From contig DATGLS010000015.1 in NCBI GenBank assembly GCA_035293985.1, forward strand, positions 124,001 through 188,000: DNA of 64,000 nt, written 5' to 3'. The notes beneath the pieces are model-generated. The model was given only the letters and a program-made list of their open reading frames with translations. It was not told the DNA's origin and did not search any database. The position numbers and the translations under genes were made by a program. Shown here in pieces: positions 33,284 through 41,839 of the stretch; position 1 is the stretch's first letter, and every line of letters starts with the position of its first letter. Origin of the DNA: JAVDCA01 sp035293985 (GTDB lineage Bacteria > Pseudomonadota > Alphaproteobacteria > Rhizobiales > Xanthobacteraceae).

Positions 33284-34209
33284 TGCGTGCCGGTTCACCG
33301 GCGATGATCGCCCCAGGCCTTCCACGCTGGTTGCGGGCGATCTTTCGCGTCAAGGCGGTGGCATTCGTGGCGATGGCGTCGTGGTCAACGGCGTTCGCCC
33401 AGCAACCCCAGCAACCCTCCGGCGGCGACAATCTCGGCCTCGAGCTCGTCGATCCGAAGGTGCTGCGGGTCTGCTCGGATCCGGCCAACATGCCGTTCTC
33501 GAACGAGCACGGCGAAGGTTTCGAGAACAAGATCGCCGAGCTGGTCGCGGCCAAGGTCGGCAAGCGCCTCGCGTATACGTGGTACCCCCAGTCGACAGGC
33601 TTCGTGCGCCAGACCCTCGGCTCGTTTCGCTGCGACGTCATCATGGGGTTCCCGCAGGGCAACGACCTCGTGGAGAGCACCAACCCGTACTACCGCAGCG
33701 TCTATGCGCTGGTGTTGAAGGATGGCTCGCCGCTCGCCGGCGTCGACGCGCTGGGCGACCAGCGTCTGCGCGGCAAGCGCATCGGCATCGTTGCCGGGAC
33801 GCCGCCGTCCAACTACCTGGTCGCGGACGGCCTGATGGCGACAGCGAAGCCCTATCCGCTGGTGGTGGACACGCGGTTCGATTCGGTGGGGCGGGCGATG
33901 ACCAAGGACATCGCGAGCGGCGAGGTCGACGCGGGGATCCTGTGGGGGCCGATCGCCGCCTGGTTTGCGCGCCAGGCCCAACCGCCGTTGCGCATCGTCC
34001 CGCTGTTGAAGGAAGGCGGCGGGCCGTCGCTCGCTTATCGCATCACCATGGGGGTTCGCCCGACCGACCAGAACTGGCGACGCCAGCTCAACGGGGTGAT
34101 CCGCGCGATTGAGCCGGACATCACCAGGATACTGCTCAGCTATGGCGTGCCGCTGCTCGACGACAGCGGCCACATCAAGACCGGCGAGCCGGCGGCCGTG
34201 AAGCCGTGA
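33283..34209 (+). CDS. xoxJ: XoxJ, quinoprotein-associated periplasmic binding protein
   Basis: 308-residue periplasmic protein of the solute-binding fold that is always linked to XoxF and proposed to help load or activate the dehydrogenase. Signal peptide at about residues 20-40 after a basic leader. Conserved parts are LRVCSDPANMPFSNEHGEGFENKIAELVA, FRCDVIMGFPQG and GEVDAGILWGP. It shares one base with xoxG and overlaps the following gene by 4 bases. Confidence 0.9.
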   Translation: MRAGSPAMIAPGLPRWLRAIFRVKAVAFVAMASWSTAFAQQPQQPSGGDNLGLELVDPKVLRVCSDPANMPFSNEHGEGFENKIAELVAAKVGKRLAYTWYPQSTGFVRQTLGSFRCDVIMGFPQGNDLVESTNPYYRSVYALVLKDGSPLAGVDALGDQRLRGKRIGIVAGTPPSNYLVADGLMATAKPYPLVVDTRFDSVGRAMTKDIASGEVDAGILWGPIAAWFARQAQPPLRIVPLLKEGGGPSLAYRITMGVRPTDQNWRRQLNGVIRAIEPDITRILLSYGVPLLDDSGHIKTGEPAAVKP

Positions 34210-34754
34210 GGCGCTGGCGCGGCACCCTGGCGCTCGCCTGCGTGGTGCTGGCAACCTTCGCGGCGCGAGGAGCCGACGTTCCAGAGCCGCAGGGCTACCG
34301 CACGGCCCAGTATCGCGCGCCGACGCCCGCGACCCTGCGGGGCGCGCGCGTGCTGACCACGGCCGACGCCAGGCAGCTGTGGGAGAGCCGCGCAGCCGTA
34401 TTCATCGACGTGATGCCGCACGCGCCGCGTCCCGCCAACCTGCCGGCCGGCACGATCTGGCGCGAGCGGCCGCGATCGAACATTCCCGGCAGCATCTGGC
34501 TGCCCGATACCGGGTACGGCGAGCTCGCGCCCGTCACCGAGAAATATCTGCGCGACAATCTCGCGCGGGCGACGGCGGGAGATCGCGCCAGGCTGCTGGT
34601 CTTCTACTGCCTCAAGGAGTGCTGGATGTCGTGGAACGCGGCAAAACGTGCGTTGACGATGGGATATGCCAATGTCGCCTGGTATCCGGACGGCACGGAC
34701 GGATGGGCGGGCGCCGATCTACCGTTGGAGCAGGCGACGCCGGTGGGAAACTAA
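34206..34754 (+). CDS. PQQ-associated rhodanese-like CXXXCW protein
   Basis: 182-residue exported protein of the PQQ-dependent catabolism-associated CXXCW group, a rhodanese-like domain. Signal peptide in residues 1-22. The active-site-like loop reads FYCLKECWMSWNAAKRA with Cys135, Cys139 and Trp140. It starts with GTG overlapping the xoxJ stop (GTGA). Possible roles are redox maturation of the quinoprotein disulfide or the cytochrome; none is shown. It ends the xoxFGJ operon. Confidence 0.85.
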   Translation: MRRWRGTLALACVVLATFAARGADVPEPQGYRTAQYRAPTPATLRGARVLTTADARQLWESRAAVFIDVMPHAPRPANLPAGTIWRERPRSNIPGSIWLPDTGYGELAPVTEKYLRDNLARATAGDRARLLVFYCLKECWMSWNAAKRALTMGYANVAWYPDGTDGWAGADLPLEQATPVGN

Positions 34755-34755
34755 G

Positions 34756-34840
34756 GTCATTGCGCGGCGCGCGTTAGCGCGTTCGAAGCAACCTCGATCT
34801 ACGTATGCAGGAGAGATTGCTTCGCCTCGATCGCAATGAC
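34756..34840. repeat. GTCATTGCG palindromic repeat element, copy 1
   Basis: Starts GTCATTGCG and ends CGCAATGAC with an internal GAGATTGCTTCGC, the common alphaproteobacterial palindromic repeat. It fills the gap between two convergent operons and could act as a transcript end structure. A related copy is at 53915-53978; both are followed by GGCT. Confidence 0.7.
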
Positions 34841-34842
34841 GG

Positions 34843-35457
34843 CTACTGGACTGCCTGGGTGATGGCGCGCCCGAGCGCGAACAGCCGGCGCTCGATCGCA
34901 GTCGGGACATCGCACACATAGCGGATGGTCTTGCGCCGATCTTCGTAGATCCGCGTTCCCCAGGTCAGCTTGTTGGCAAGGTCGTCGATCTGGTGCTGAT
35001 CCGGGTTGGGCTTGTCCTGCAGATCGCTGAGCGCGGCGCGGTCGGCGCGGATCTGATCGGCGAGCTCCTTCTCCTTCTGCGTGATCCGGTCGATCCCGTC
35101 CATGACTTCGGTGCGCTGCTGGTTGAGCTCCTGGAAGAGGCCGGCAAAGAGCAGCTTTGCCTTTTCGGCCTTGTCGGCGCCACTCGCGGCGATGAAATCG
35201 CCGGCAGCCTTCTGCGCCGCATCGAGGGGCGTGCGCCGGGCCGCGAGCCGCGCGACCAGATCCCTCACTTTGGGATCGTTCTTCCAGGTGTCGCCGACCG
35301 TATCGATCGAGGGACCATCCCAGACCGCGGCGACCGACAGCTCGGGGACCTTCGCCTGCACGCACGGCCAGTCCGGGTAGCGCGGATCGGCGGCGTGCGC
35401 CGCGCCGCAAATCGCGGCGGCGGCCGCCGCGATGATGAGCATCGTGCCACGCATCAT
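34843..35457 (-). CDS. Exported coiled-coil protein of the alcohol ABC transporter operon, unknown
   Basis: 204-residue exported protein: signal peptide (LIIAAAAAAICGAAHA, cleavage near residue 22), then PDWPCVQAKVPELSVAAVWDGPS and a long helical, charged region (about residues 95-160) likely to form a coiled coil, and a final region with a second cysteine (RYVCDVP). The start overlaps the permease stop by 4 bases and has a GGAGGAGAAG site. It is the last gene of the operon with the permease, ATPase, propeller and binding protein, so a periplasmic partner of that transporter is likely. No family function is recognised. Confidence 0.72.
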   Translation of the reverse strand: MMRGTMLIIAAAAAAICGAAHAADPRYPDWPCVQAKVPELSVAAVWDGPSIDTVGDTWKNDPKVRDLVARLAARRTPLDAAQKAAGDFIAASGADKAEKAKLLFAGLFQELNQQRTEVMDGIDRITQKEKELADQIRADRAALSDLQDKPNPDQHQIDDLANKLTWGTRIYEDRRKTIRYVCDVPTAIERRLFALGRAITQAVQ

Positions 35458-36299
35458 GCTTCTCCTCCCGGTCCGCCACGTCGGGCGATGACGCCGCGGG
35501 ACGGGTCGTAAGCCAGGATGGCGCCCACCATGAACACGCCCGTGCACCCGCACACGACCGCGAGCGACACCCAATTGATCTTGGCGTAGAGCGCAAAGCG
35601 GATGAGCTCGGTCGCGTGCGTGAACGGGTTCATCTGGCAGATATCGTAGAGCACGGGGCTCGCCTCCTGCACGCGCCATAGCGGATAGAGCGCCGAAGAT
35701 GCGAAGAACATCGGAAAGATCACGAAGTTCATCACGCCGGCGAAGTTCTCCAGCTGCTTGATCAGCGACGAGACGAGCATGCCGAGCGCGCCCAGCATCA
35801 AGCCCGCCAGGACCAGCGCGGGGACCACCGTCAGATAGCCGATCGGCGGCGGCTCGATGTCCCAGAACCAGGCGATCGCCAGGAATGCATAGACCTGGAA
35901 GAGCGAGACCGCGGTGCCGGCGATCAGTTTGGAGAAGAGCAGGTACCATCGCGGCAGCGGGCTCACCAGCAGCGTGCGCATGTTGCCCATCTCGCGGTCG
36001 TAGACCATCGACAGCGACAGCAGCATGCCGTTGAAGAGCTGGATCATCGCGATCAGCCCCGGCGCGATGTAGACCTCGTACAATATATATGTGTCGTAGG
36101 GCGGGATGATCGAAATGCCGAGCACCTGGCGGAAGCCGGCCGCGAAGATGAACAGCCAGACCAGCGGGCGCACCAGCGCCGAGACGAAGCGCTCGCGCTG
36201 ATGCAGGAAGCGCAGCGCCTCCCGCCAGACGATCCCCTTGAGACAAATGGCATATTGGCCGAGGGTGAAGCCCCGGGGCTGCGCGAGCGGCACGGTCAT
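35454..36299 (-). CDS. ABC-2 type permease of the alcohol/quinoprotein ABC system (PedC-like)
   Basis: 281-residue membrane protein with six hydrophobic segments, an ABC-2 type permease as found with PQQ alcohol dehydrogenases (PedC group). The central FNGMLLSLSMVYDREMGNMRTLLVSPLPRWYLLFSKL region is the typical ABC-2 coupling segment. Such permeases normally export. Start overlaps the ATPase stop by 4 bases. Together with the ATPase it forms one transporter; the binding-protein-like gene at 38087 is an odd partner for an exporter. Confidence 0.87.
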   Translation of the reverse strand: MTVPLAQPRGFTLGQYAICLKGIVWREALRFLHQRERFVSALVRPLVWLFIFAAGFRQVLGISIIPPYDTYILYEVYIAPGLIAMIQLFNGMLLSLSMVYDREMGNMRTLLVSPLPRWYLLFSKLIAGTAVSLFQVYAFLAIAWFWDIEPPPIGYLTVVPALVLAGLMLGALGMLVSSLIKQLENFAGVMNFVIFPMFFASSALYPLWRVQEASPVLYDICQMNPFTHATELIRFALYAKINWVSLAVVCGCTGVFMVGAILAYDPSRGVIARRGGPGGEA

Positions 36300-37087
36300 G
36301 GGGGCGACCCCGGCTCGCGTCCGGGCTCGGCGGTCAGGCGCGTGAACGCGGCCCTGGCGCTTTTCTCGCCGGTCTGGGCGAGCACGGCCGGGACCGGCCC
36401 GTGCGCGAGCATGCGCCCTTGATGCAGCACGATGAGGTCATCGGTGTCGGCGATCTCATCCACCAGATGCGTCGCCCAAAGCACGCACACACCCTCCTGC
36501 GCCACCAGCGAGCGCACATGTGCGAGAATGTCGGCGCGGGCCTTGATGTCGAGGCCGACGGTCGGCTCGTCGAGCACGAGCAGGCGCGGCCGGTGCAGCA
36601 GGGCGCGCGCGATCTCGACCCGCCGCTGCTGTCCGCCGGACAGATCGCGCACCTTGTCGTCCATGCGATCGGCGAGGCCGATGCGGGCGAGCCCATCGCG
36701 GGCGCGCTCGCGCGCCTCGCGCTTGCCGATCCCGCGGAGTGCGGCGTGGTAGATCAGGTTCTGCATCACCGTCAGGTCGAGGTCGAGCGTGCGCGGTTGG
36801 AAGACGACGCCGAGAATGCGCAGCGCCTCGCCCGGCTCGCGCGCGACGTCGTGGCCGAAGATGCGGATTGCGCCGCGCTGGGTCGCGAACAGCCGCGTCA
36901 CCAGCGAGAACAGCGTGCTCTTGCCGGCGCCATTGAGGCCGAGCAGCACCGTGAAGCTTGACGGCGCGATGGCGAAAGTGACGTCGGCGAGCGCTTGCCG
37001 CCGGCCATAGGCGTGGCTCACGCCCCTGACGGCGAGCGCGGGCACCGCTTGCCTGGCCGTGGGCTCGGCCGGCGCGATGTCGGTCAT
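36296..37087 (-). CDS. ABC ATPase of the PQQ-dependent alcohol dehydrogenase system
   Basis: 263-residue ATPase. Walker A GLNGAGKST at residues 50-58, signature LSGGQQRR, Walker B LLVLDEPT and the switch region LWATHLVDEIAD are intact. It matches the ATPase group restricted to PQQ-alcohol dehydrogenase neighbourhoods. The ATG at 37087 is preferred; a TTG at 37108 would overlap the propeller gene and has no better ribosome site. It pairs with the ABC-2 permease directly downstream. Confidence 0.88.
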   Translation of the reverse strand: MTDIAPAEPTARQAVPALAVRGVSHAYGRRQALADVTFAIAPSSFTVLLGLNGAGKSTLFSLVTRLFATQRGAIRIFGHDVAREPGEALRILGVVFQPRTLDLDLTVMQNLIYHAALRGIGKREARERARDGLARIGLADRMDDKVRDLSGGQQRRVEIARALLHRPRLLVLDEPTVGLDIKARADILAHVRSLVAQEGVCVLWATHLVDEIADTDDLIVLHQGRMLAHGPVPAVLAQTGEKSARAAFTRLTAEPGREPGSPP

Positions 37088-37094
37088 CGCTCGT

Positions 37095-38090
37095 TCAGTG
37101 CCGTGCAATCGTCACGCCCCATGGAAGCTCGCCGACCTGGATCGTCTTGACCACCTTCAAGGCGGGGACGTCGATGATGCTCACGTCGTTGGAGACGCCA
37201 TTGGTGGTCAGGAGATACTTTTCGTCGGGTGTGAACGCCATATGCCAGACCCGCTGGCCGACCAGCAGATATTTGATCACCTTGTGCGTCGCCGCGTCGA
37301 CCACCGCGATGCGGTTCGCCGGGCCCAGCGCGACGAACCCGGTCTTGCCGTCGTGCGTGATGCCGATGCCGACGGGCTGGATCGCCTCGGCACGCAGGCC
37401 CGCGATCGCGAAGGTGATCTTCTGCGTCACCACGTGCTTGACCGGGTCGATGACGCTGACCGTGCCGCCGATCTCCGACGATACCCAGAGCTCCGAGCCG
37501 TCCGGCTTGAACGCGGCGAAGCGCGGGCGGGAATCGACCAGCACGTTGGCGACGATCTTGCGGCTGGCGAGATCGATGAAATGCGCCATGTTGGTGGTCT
37601 CGGAGGTGCAGATCAGGATCTTTCCGTCCGGGCTCACCTCCATGCCTTCGGGCTCGACACCGACCTGCACGGAGCCGAGCTGCGTGCGCTTGTTGATGTC
37701 GATGATCGTCACCGTGTTGTCGTTCTCGTTGGCGACGTAGACCAGGTTACCGCGGGTATCCTCGATGAACAGCTCGGGATCGGGCCCCGACGGGAGCGTG
37801 TCGACCACCTCGTCCGTCTTGGTGTCGATCATCTGGATGGTGTCGTCGTCGCCGACCGCGACCAGCACGTATTTCCCGTCCTTGGTGATCTCGATGCCGC
37901 GCGGCCGCTGCCCGACCTTGATGGTCTTGACCACCTGCCACTTGTCGGTATCGATGACCGATACGGTGTTGCCTTTCTCGTTCGACACATAGGCCATGAC
38001 GGCGGCCGCCGGCTGGGCGAGGCAAACGGCCGTCGCGGCACCGAGGAAAGCGCCCAGGAAAGCGCCGCGCCACCACATGGTTCGGGTCAT
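37095..38090 (-). CDS. PQQ-catabolism-associated YVTN beta-propeller protein (module 1)
   Basis: 331-residue periplasmic seven-bladed propeller made of YVTN-type repeats. Repeats are visible as AYVSNEKGNTVSVIDT, VYVANENDNTVTIIDI, LWVSSEIGGTVSVIDP and further copies about 42 residues apart. Signal peptide at residues 10-27. This family sits with PQQ alcohol dehydrogenases; it may bind the quinoprotein or a pathway intermediate. The ATG at 38090 overlaps the stop of the binding-protein gene (ATGA); a second ATG at 38078 has better Shine-Dalgarno spacing and is a real alternative. A paralogue is encoded at 45174. Confidence 0.86.
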   Translation of the reverse strand: MTRTMWWRGAFLGAFLGAATAVCLAQPAAAVMAYVSNEKGNTVSVIDTDKWQVVKTIKVGQRPRGIEITKDGKYVLVAVGDDDTIQMIDTKTDEVVDTLPSGPDPELFIEDTRGNLVYVANENDNTVTIIDINKRTQLGSVQVGVEPEGMEVSPDGKILICTSETTNMAHFIDLASRKIVANVLVDSRPRFAAFKPDGSELWVSSEIGGTVSVIDPVKHVVTQKITFAIAGLRAEAIQPVGIGITHDGKTGFVALGPANRIAVVDAATHKVIKYLLVGQRVWHMAFTPDEKYLLTTNGVSNDVSIIDVPALKVVKTIQVGELPWGVTIARH

Positions 38091-39271
38091 CCTTTCGAGA
38101 GCCGGCATTTCGTCTCCGGGCGATCGACCCCGAGCGTATCGAGCTCGGAGAACTGGTGCAAAAATCCCGGCTCGGGCGCCACCGAGACGATGACGCGTCC
38201 GTCGCTCAGCAGGATCGGCTGGCGCAGCTGCAGGTTCCAGTCGCGCAACGTGAGCTTTTGTCCCTTGAAGGCCGCCAGCGCGAAATCGCGGCTTTTGAAG
38301 AAATCGAGCATCTGCTTCGGATCGTGGGCGCGCTGGTGCGTCGCCGCCTCGCCGATCATGCGCACCGCCATCCATGCCTGCATGTCGCGCGCCGTCATGC
38401 GACGGTGAAAAAGCTGAACGAAACGGTTCTGCAGCTGGACCGCTCCCCATTGATCGTGGGAGCCATCCCAACTTGTAGGCACCAGCCCGGCCGAACCGGC
38501 CACCGGCCGCGGCAGCCACGTGCGATACGGCAGGTATTCGGCAAAGACTTGGCTTTCGTCGGCCGCGACCAGGATGTCGTAATCGGGGGCCGATTGGGTG
38601 AACAGCGGAATCTGGCTCTGGATTTGGCTGAGGCCAGAGTCGGTGCGGCGTGCGCCACCGGTATCGGCGAATATTTTTTCCTGCATGATCTTGGCGCCGA
38701 ACCGTTTGGCGGCGCGCCGGAGCGCGTCGGCAAAAAGCTTGTCGGAAATGTGTGAGCCGACGACGAGCAGCCATTTCTGCCACTGCTTCCACACGAGGTA
38801 CTGCGCGAGCCCGTCCGCCAGCATGGAGCGCGAGGGGGCGGTGTGGACCACATTGGCGCGGCAGTCCTCCTCGCGCAGCCGATCGTCGCTGGCGCCGACA
38901 TTGAAGACGAGAAGGCCGCGGCCTGCGTCGGCCGCCTTGAGGAGCGCGTCGGCCGGAAGATCGAGGAGGGCGAACGAGACGCCGCTTGCCGCAAGCTTTG
39001 CGACCGCCGCGGCGGGGTCGTCGGCATTGTCGAGGTGGGTCGCCTCGAGCGCAAAATGCTGATTGAGGAACTTGCCGGTCGTATTGTTGTCGTCGATCGC
39101 GAGCTGGGCGCCCGCCAGGCCGTCATCGGGCGCGGGAATGTCGAGAAGCGAGATCGCCGTTTTGGACTGGGCCTCCCGCAGGTAACCGATCTTGATCTCG
39201 GTGGTCTGTGCGGCGGCGACTTTCGATACCAGGACGCAAAGTGCGGCGGCCAAGAAAAGCGTTCGGATCAA
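38087..39271 (-). CDS. PQQ-dependent alcohol dehydrogenase system substrate-binding protein (module 1, PedB-like)
   Basis: 394-residue periplasmic protein of the branched-chain amino acid-binding-like fold. It has a signal peptide (LFLAAALCVLVSKVAAA). Recognisable stretches are IKIGYLREAQSKTAISLLDIP, GAQLAIDDNNTTGKF, LLVFNVGASDDRLRE and the C-terminal DWNLQLRQPILLSDGRVIVSVAPEPGF. The family is limited to PQQ dehydrogenase gene neighbourhoods. It heads the minus-strand operon (binding protein, propeller, ATPase, permease, coiled-coil protein). A second family member is encoded at 43919, next to the second dehydrogenase. Confidence 0.86.
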   Translation of the reverse strand: MIRTLFLAAALCVLVSKVAAAQTTEIKIGYLREAQSKTAISLLDIPAPDDGLAGAQLAIDDNNTTGKFLNQHFALEATHLDNADDPAAAVAKLAASGVSFALLDLPADALLKAADAGRGLLVFNVGASDDRLREEDCRANVVHTAPSRSMLADGLAQYLVWKQWQKWLLVVGSHISDKLFADALRRAAKRFGAKIMQEKIFADTGGARRTDSGLSQIQSQIPLFTQSAPDYDILVAADESQVFAEYLPYRTWLPRPVAGSAGLVPTSWDGSHDQWGAVQLQNRFVQLFHRRMTARDMQAWMAVRMIGEAATHQRAHDPKQMLDFFKSRDFALAAFKGQKLTLRDWNLQLRQPILLSDGRVIVSVAPEPGFLHQFSELDTLGVDRPETKCRLSKG

Positions 39272-39456
39272 AGCTGCCCTCCAGGCGCGTCGGGCCCCGC
39301 CAACGTCCCGATGCTACTTTGATATCGGGGTTGAATCACGCAATATTTGGGCTAGCTTTTTGGCTGTGACCTCGTGTCCGTCGTCGCAAGGCGAGCGGTC
39401 GATCCGCGATTGTGGGCGTTTACCTAGCGCCGGATATTTGGCGACGGAGTGTCGCG

Positions 39457-40635
39457 ATGACCCTTCTGCTTGCGAGCGTGACCGGGCCGGACGAAGCCGA
39501 GATTGCCGATCGGCACGGTGTCGACATCATCGATCTGAAGGATCCCCGAGACGGCGCCTTCGGGGCAGTCGCATCCGACGCCGTCGCGGCGACGCTTGCG
39601 GCGATCGGCGGGCGCCATCCCATCAGTGCGGTCACGGGCGAGCTCGCCATGGAACCGGAGGGAATCGTGCGCGCCGCATCCGCGCTGGCCGACGCCGGCG
39701 TCGACTATGTCAAGGTCGCGCTGTTTCCCGATCCGCGACGTGAGGATTGCATCCGCGCCCTCGCCGCGTTGGCACGACGCGTGAAGGTCGTCGCCGTGAT
39801 GTTTGCCGATCATGGGTTCGACGCCTCGCTTGTGTCGTCGATGGCGCAGAGCGGTTTTGCCGGCGCGATGCTCGATACGGCGCGCAAGGCCGGCGGCCGC
39901 CTGCTCGACCACATGAGCATCGCCTCCCTCGGCGGCTTTATCGACGCCTGCCGCCGGCACGGGCTGATGGGCGGTCTTGCCGGATCGCTCGAGGCACCGG
40001 ATGTCCCGCGCCTCCTGTTGCTGGCGCCCGACGTGCTCGGCTTCCGCGGTGCCCTGTGCCGTGATCAGGACCGCACCGGACACATCGATCCGGCGGCGGT
40101 CGAGGTCATTCGTGCGCTCATTCCGCCGGATCCACGCGCCGCCCGTGCGGGCGGCGACGACGCCCCCAAAGTGGATTATCGCCTGCTGGCGGCGCGCGGA
40201 TATGTGGTCGAGGACGACGTTCCGACGGATCGTATTCTGGTGCGCGATTTCGTCACGCCGATCTCGATCGGGGCCTACCGGCACGAGCGCGAGAAGACGC
40301 AGAACGTGCGGTTCAACGTCGACGTCGCGATCGTGCGCTCTCCGCACGTGGCGCAAGACATGCGCGACGTCTTTTCCTATGACGTGGTCCTCGACGGCAT
40401 TCGCATGATCGCGGCGCAGGAGCACGTCGTGCTGGTCGAGACGCTCGCCGAGCGCGTCGCCGCGCTCATCCTGGCACAACCGCGGGTCGTCAGCGTCACC
40501 GTGATGGTCGAGAAGCTCGACGTCGGCCCCGGTGCGGTCGGGGTCGAGATCGTGCGCAAGCGTTCGGCCGAAAGCGCCAAGGTGCGCCTGCTCCATGCGT
40601 CCGGGAGCGAAAGCGATCCGAAGGTCGCGACCTAG
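39457..40635 (+). CDS. Fusion: (5-formylfuran-3-yl)methyl phosphate synthase (MfnB) plus dihydroneopterin aldolase (FolB)
   Basis: 392-residue protein joining enzymes of two carrier pathways. Residues 1-225 are MfnB-like: the synthase makes the furan phosphate of methanofuran/methylofuran from two glyceraldehyde 3-phosphates. Conserved lysines are in DIIDLKDP (Lys28) and YVKVAL (Lys86), with AGAMLDTARK at 135-144. Residues 258-368 are a complete FolB domain: ILVRDFVTPISIGAY, the VETLAERVA helix (Glu328) and Lys353 in VEKLDVGPGAVGVEI. FolB splits dihydroneopterin to 6-hydroxymethyl-dihydropterin for pterin carriers. The ATG at 39457 has CGGAG seven bases upstream; the frame extends 15 codons further. 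It begins a plus-strand operon with the MfnE-like kinase, flavoprotein, DHPS-related and DUF447 genes. Confidence 0.85.
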   Translation: MTLLLASVTGPDEAEIADRHGVDIIDLKDPRDGAFGAVASDAVAATLAAIGGRHPISAVTGELAMEPEGIVRAASALADAGVDYVKVALFPDPRREDCIRALAALARRVKVVAVMFADHGFDASLVSSMAQSGFAGAMLDTARKAGGRLLDHMSIASLGGFIDACRRHGLMGGLAGSLEAPDVPRLLLLAPDVLGFRGALCRDQDRTGHIDPAAVEVIRALIPPDPRAARAGGDDAPKVDYRLLAARGYVVEDDVPTDRILVRDFVTPISIGAYRHEREKTQNVRFNVDVAIVRSPHVAQDMRDVFSYDVVLDGIRMIAAQEHVVLVETLAERVAALILAQPRVVSVTVMVEKLDVGPGAVGVEIVRKRSAESAKVRLLHASGSESDPKVAT

Positions 40636-40644
40636 CGCCGCCGC

Positions 40645-41271
40645 ATGACGTCAAGCGGCAACGGGCTCACGGTCATCAAGGTCGGCGGAAGCTGCGTCGG
40701 CGCGCTCGATTTGCGCCGCTGGACCGCCGCGGTCGCGGCGTGTGCCGGTCGGGTCGTCATCGTGCCGGGCGGCGGCGCGTTCGCCGATGCGGTACGCGCC
40801 GCGCAGCGCACGATGGGGTTCGACGACGCCGCGGCGCATCATATGGCGCTGCTCGCCATGGAGCAGCTCGGCCATGCACTGGCGAGCTTCGATGCGCGGC
40901 TGTCACCCGCCGACAGTGTCGCGGAATTGCGGCGCCGCCTGCGCGACAACAAGGTGCCGGTGTGGCTGCCGACCCGGATGACACTCGCCGCAGCCGACGT
41001 GCCGGCCTCGTGGGATGTCACCTCCGACAGTTTGGCGGCCTGGCTCGCCGGGCGGCTCGGCGCGCGTCGGCTCGTGCTCATGAAACAAATCGATGTGCCG
41101 GGCGATTCCTCCGACAATCTCGCCTCCCAGGGCATCGTCGACCGGGCCTTTCCAAGATTTCTCGCGGCGAGCGGCGTGCCGGCGCTCATTCTCGGTCCGG
41201 CCGACCATATGGCGGTGGCCGCAACCCTGTGCGACGATCCGCAGATCGGCACGCGGATCGTCGCGCGCTGA
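40645..41271 (+). CDS. MfnE-like amino acid kinase-fold protein
   Basis: 208-residue protein with the aspartate/glutamate/uridylate kinase fold: VIKVGGSCVG at residues 10-19, VVIVPGGGAFADAVR at about 37-51 and a C-terminal LVLMKQIDVPG strand. In methanogens MfnE, also of this fold, phosphorylates the aminomethylfuran phosphate to the diphosphate used by MfnF. With MfnB directly upstream and an MfnF-like gene at 9861, the same step in methylofuran synthesis is the natural inference. It is shorter than typical kinases of the fold (about 230-260 residues). Confidence 0.75.
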   Translation: MTSSGNGLTVIKVGGSCVGALDLRRWTAAVAACAGRVVIVPGGGAFADAVRAAQRTMGFDDAAAHHMALLAMEQLGHALASFDARLSPADSVAELRRRLRDNKVPVWLPTRMTLAAADVPASWDVTSDSLAAWLAGRLGARRLVLMKQIDVPGDSSDNLASQGIVDRAFPRFLAASGVPALILGPADHMAVAATLCDDPQIGTRIVAR

Positions 41272-41287
41272 CCCGGACGGTCAAGTC

Positions 41288-41839
41288 ATGGCGAAGGTCA
41301 AGACGCCGCGATGGGGGTGGGCGCTGACGGGATCGGGGCATTTCTTCAAGGAATGCCTGGCGATGATCGGCGCGCTCGAAGATGTCGACCTGTTCGTCAG
41401 CCGGGCCGCCGCCGAGGTGGTGCGCATGTACAGGCAGGAGCTCGAGCTCCCGAAATCGTCCCGCATCTTTCGCGACACGGCCGCGAGCGCGCCGCCGGTC
41501 GGCGGATTCTACTACGGGGTCTATCACACCCTCGTGGTCGCGCCAGCGACGTCGAACACCGTCGCCAAGTGCGTGTTTGGGATCTCCGACTCGCTCGTCA
41601 CCAACGTGTTCGCGCAGGCCGGCAAGTGCCGCGTGCCGACGATCGTTTTCGCCTGCGACACGGCCCCGGAGCTCGAGACGGAAGCACCGAAAGGGATGGT
41701 CAACGTCTTTCCGCGCCGGATCGATCTGGAGAACACCGAGCGCCTGAAGGCATTCGAGTCGACCGAGGTCGTCGAGACGCTCGACGCGCTGGGCGCGGCC
41801 CTGATGCGGCGGCGAAACGAGCTCGCGGCGCATGGCTGA
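41288..41839 (+). CDS. Dihydromethanopterin reductase-like flavoprotein (DmrB/AfpA family)
   Basis: 183-residue flavoprotein-fold protein (UbiX/Dfp-like Rossmann). It begins WGWALTGSGHFFKECLAMIG, typical of the archaeoflavoprotein AfpA/DmrB group, and continues VVAPATSNTVAKCVFGISDSLVTNVFAQAGK, the FMN-site region. DmrB reduces dihydromethanopterin to H4MPT in methanogens, and homologues accompany H4MPT genes in methylotrophs. The last step of H4MPT synthesis is thus likely. Its end overlaps the next gene by 8 bases. Confidence 0.83.
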   Translation: MAKVKTPRWGWALTGSGHFFKECLAMIGALEDVDLFVSRAAAEVVRMYRQELELPKSSRIFRDTAASAPPVGGFYYGVYHTLVVAPATSNTVAKCVFGISDSLVTNVFAQAGKCRVPTIVFACDTAPELETEAPKGMVNVFPRRIDLENTERLKAFESTEVVETLDALGAALMRRRNELAAHG

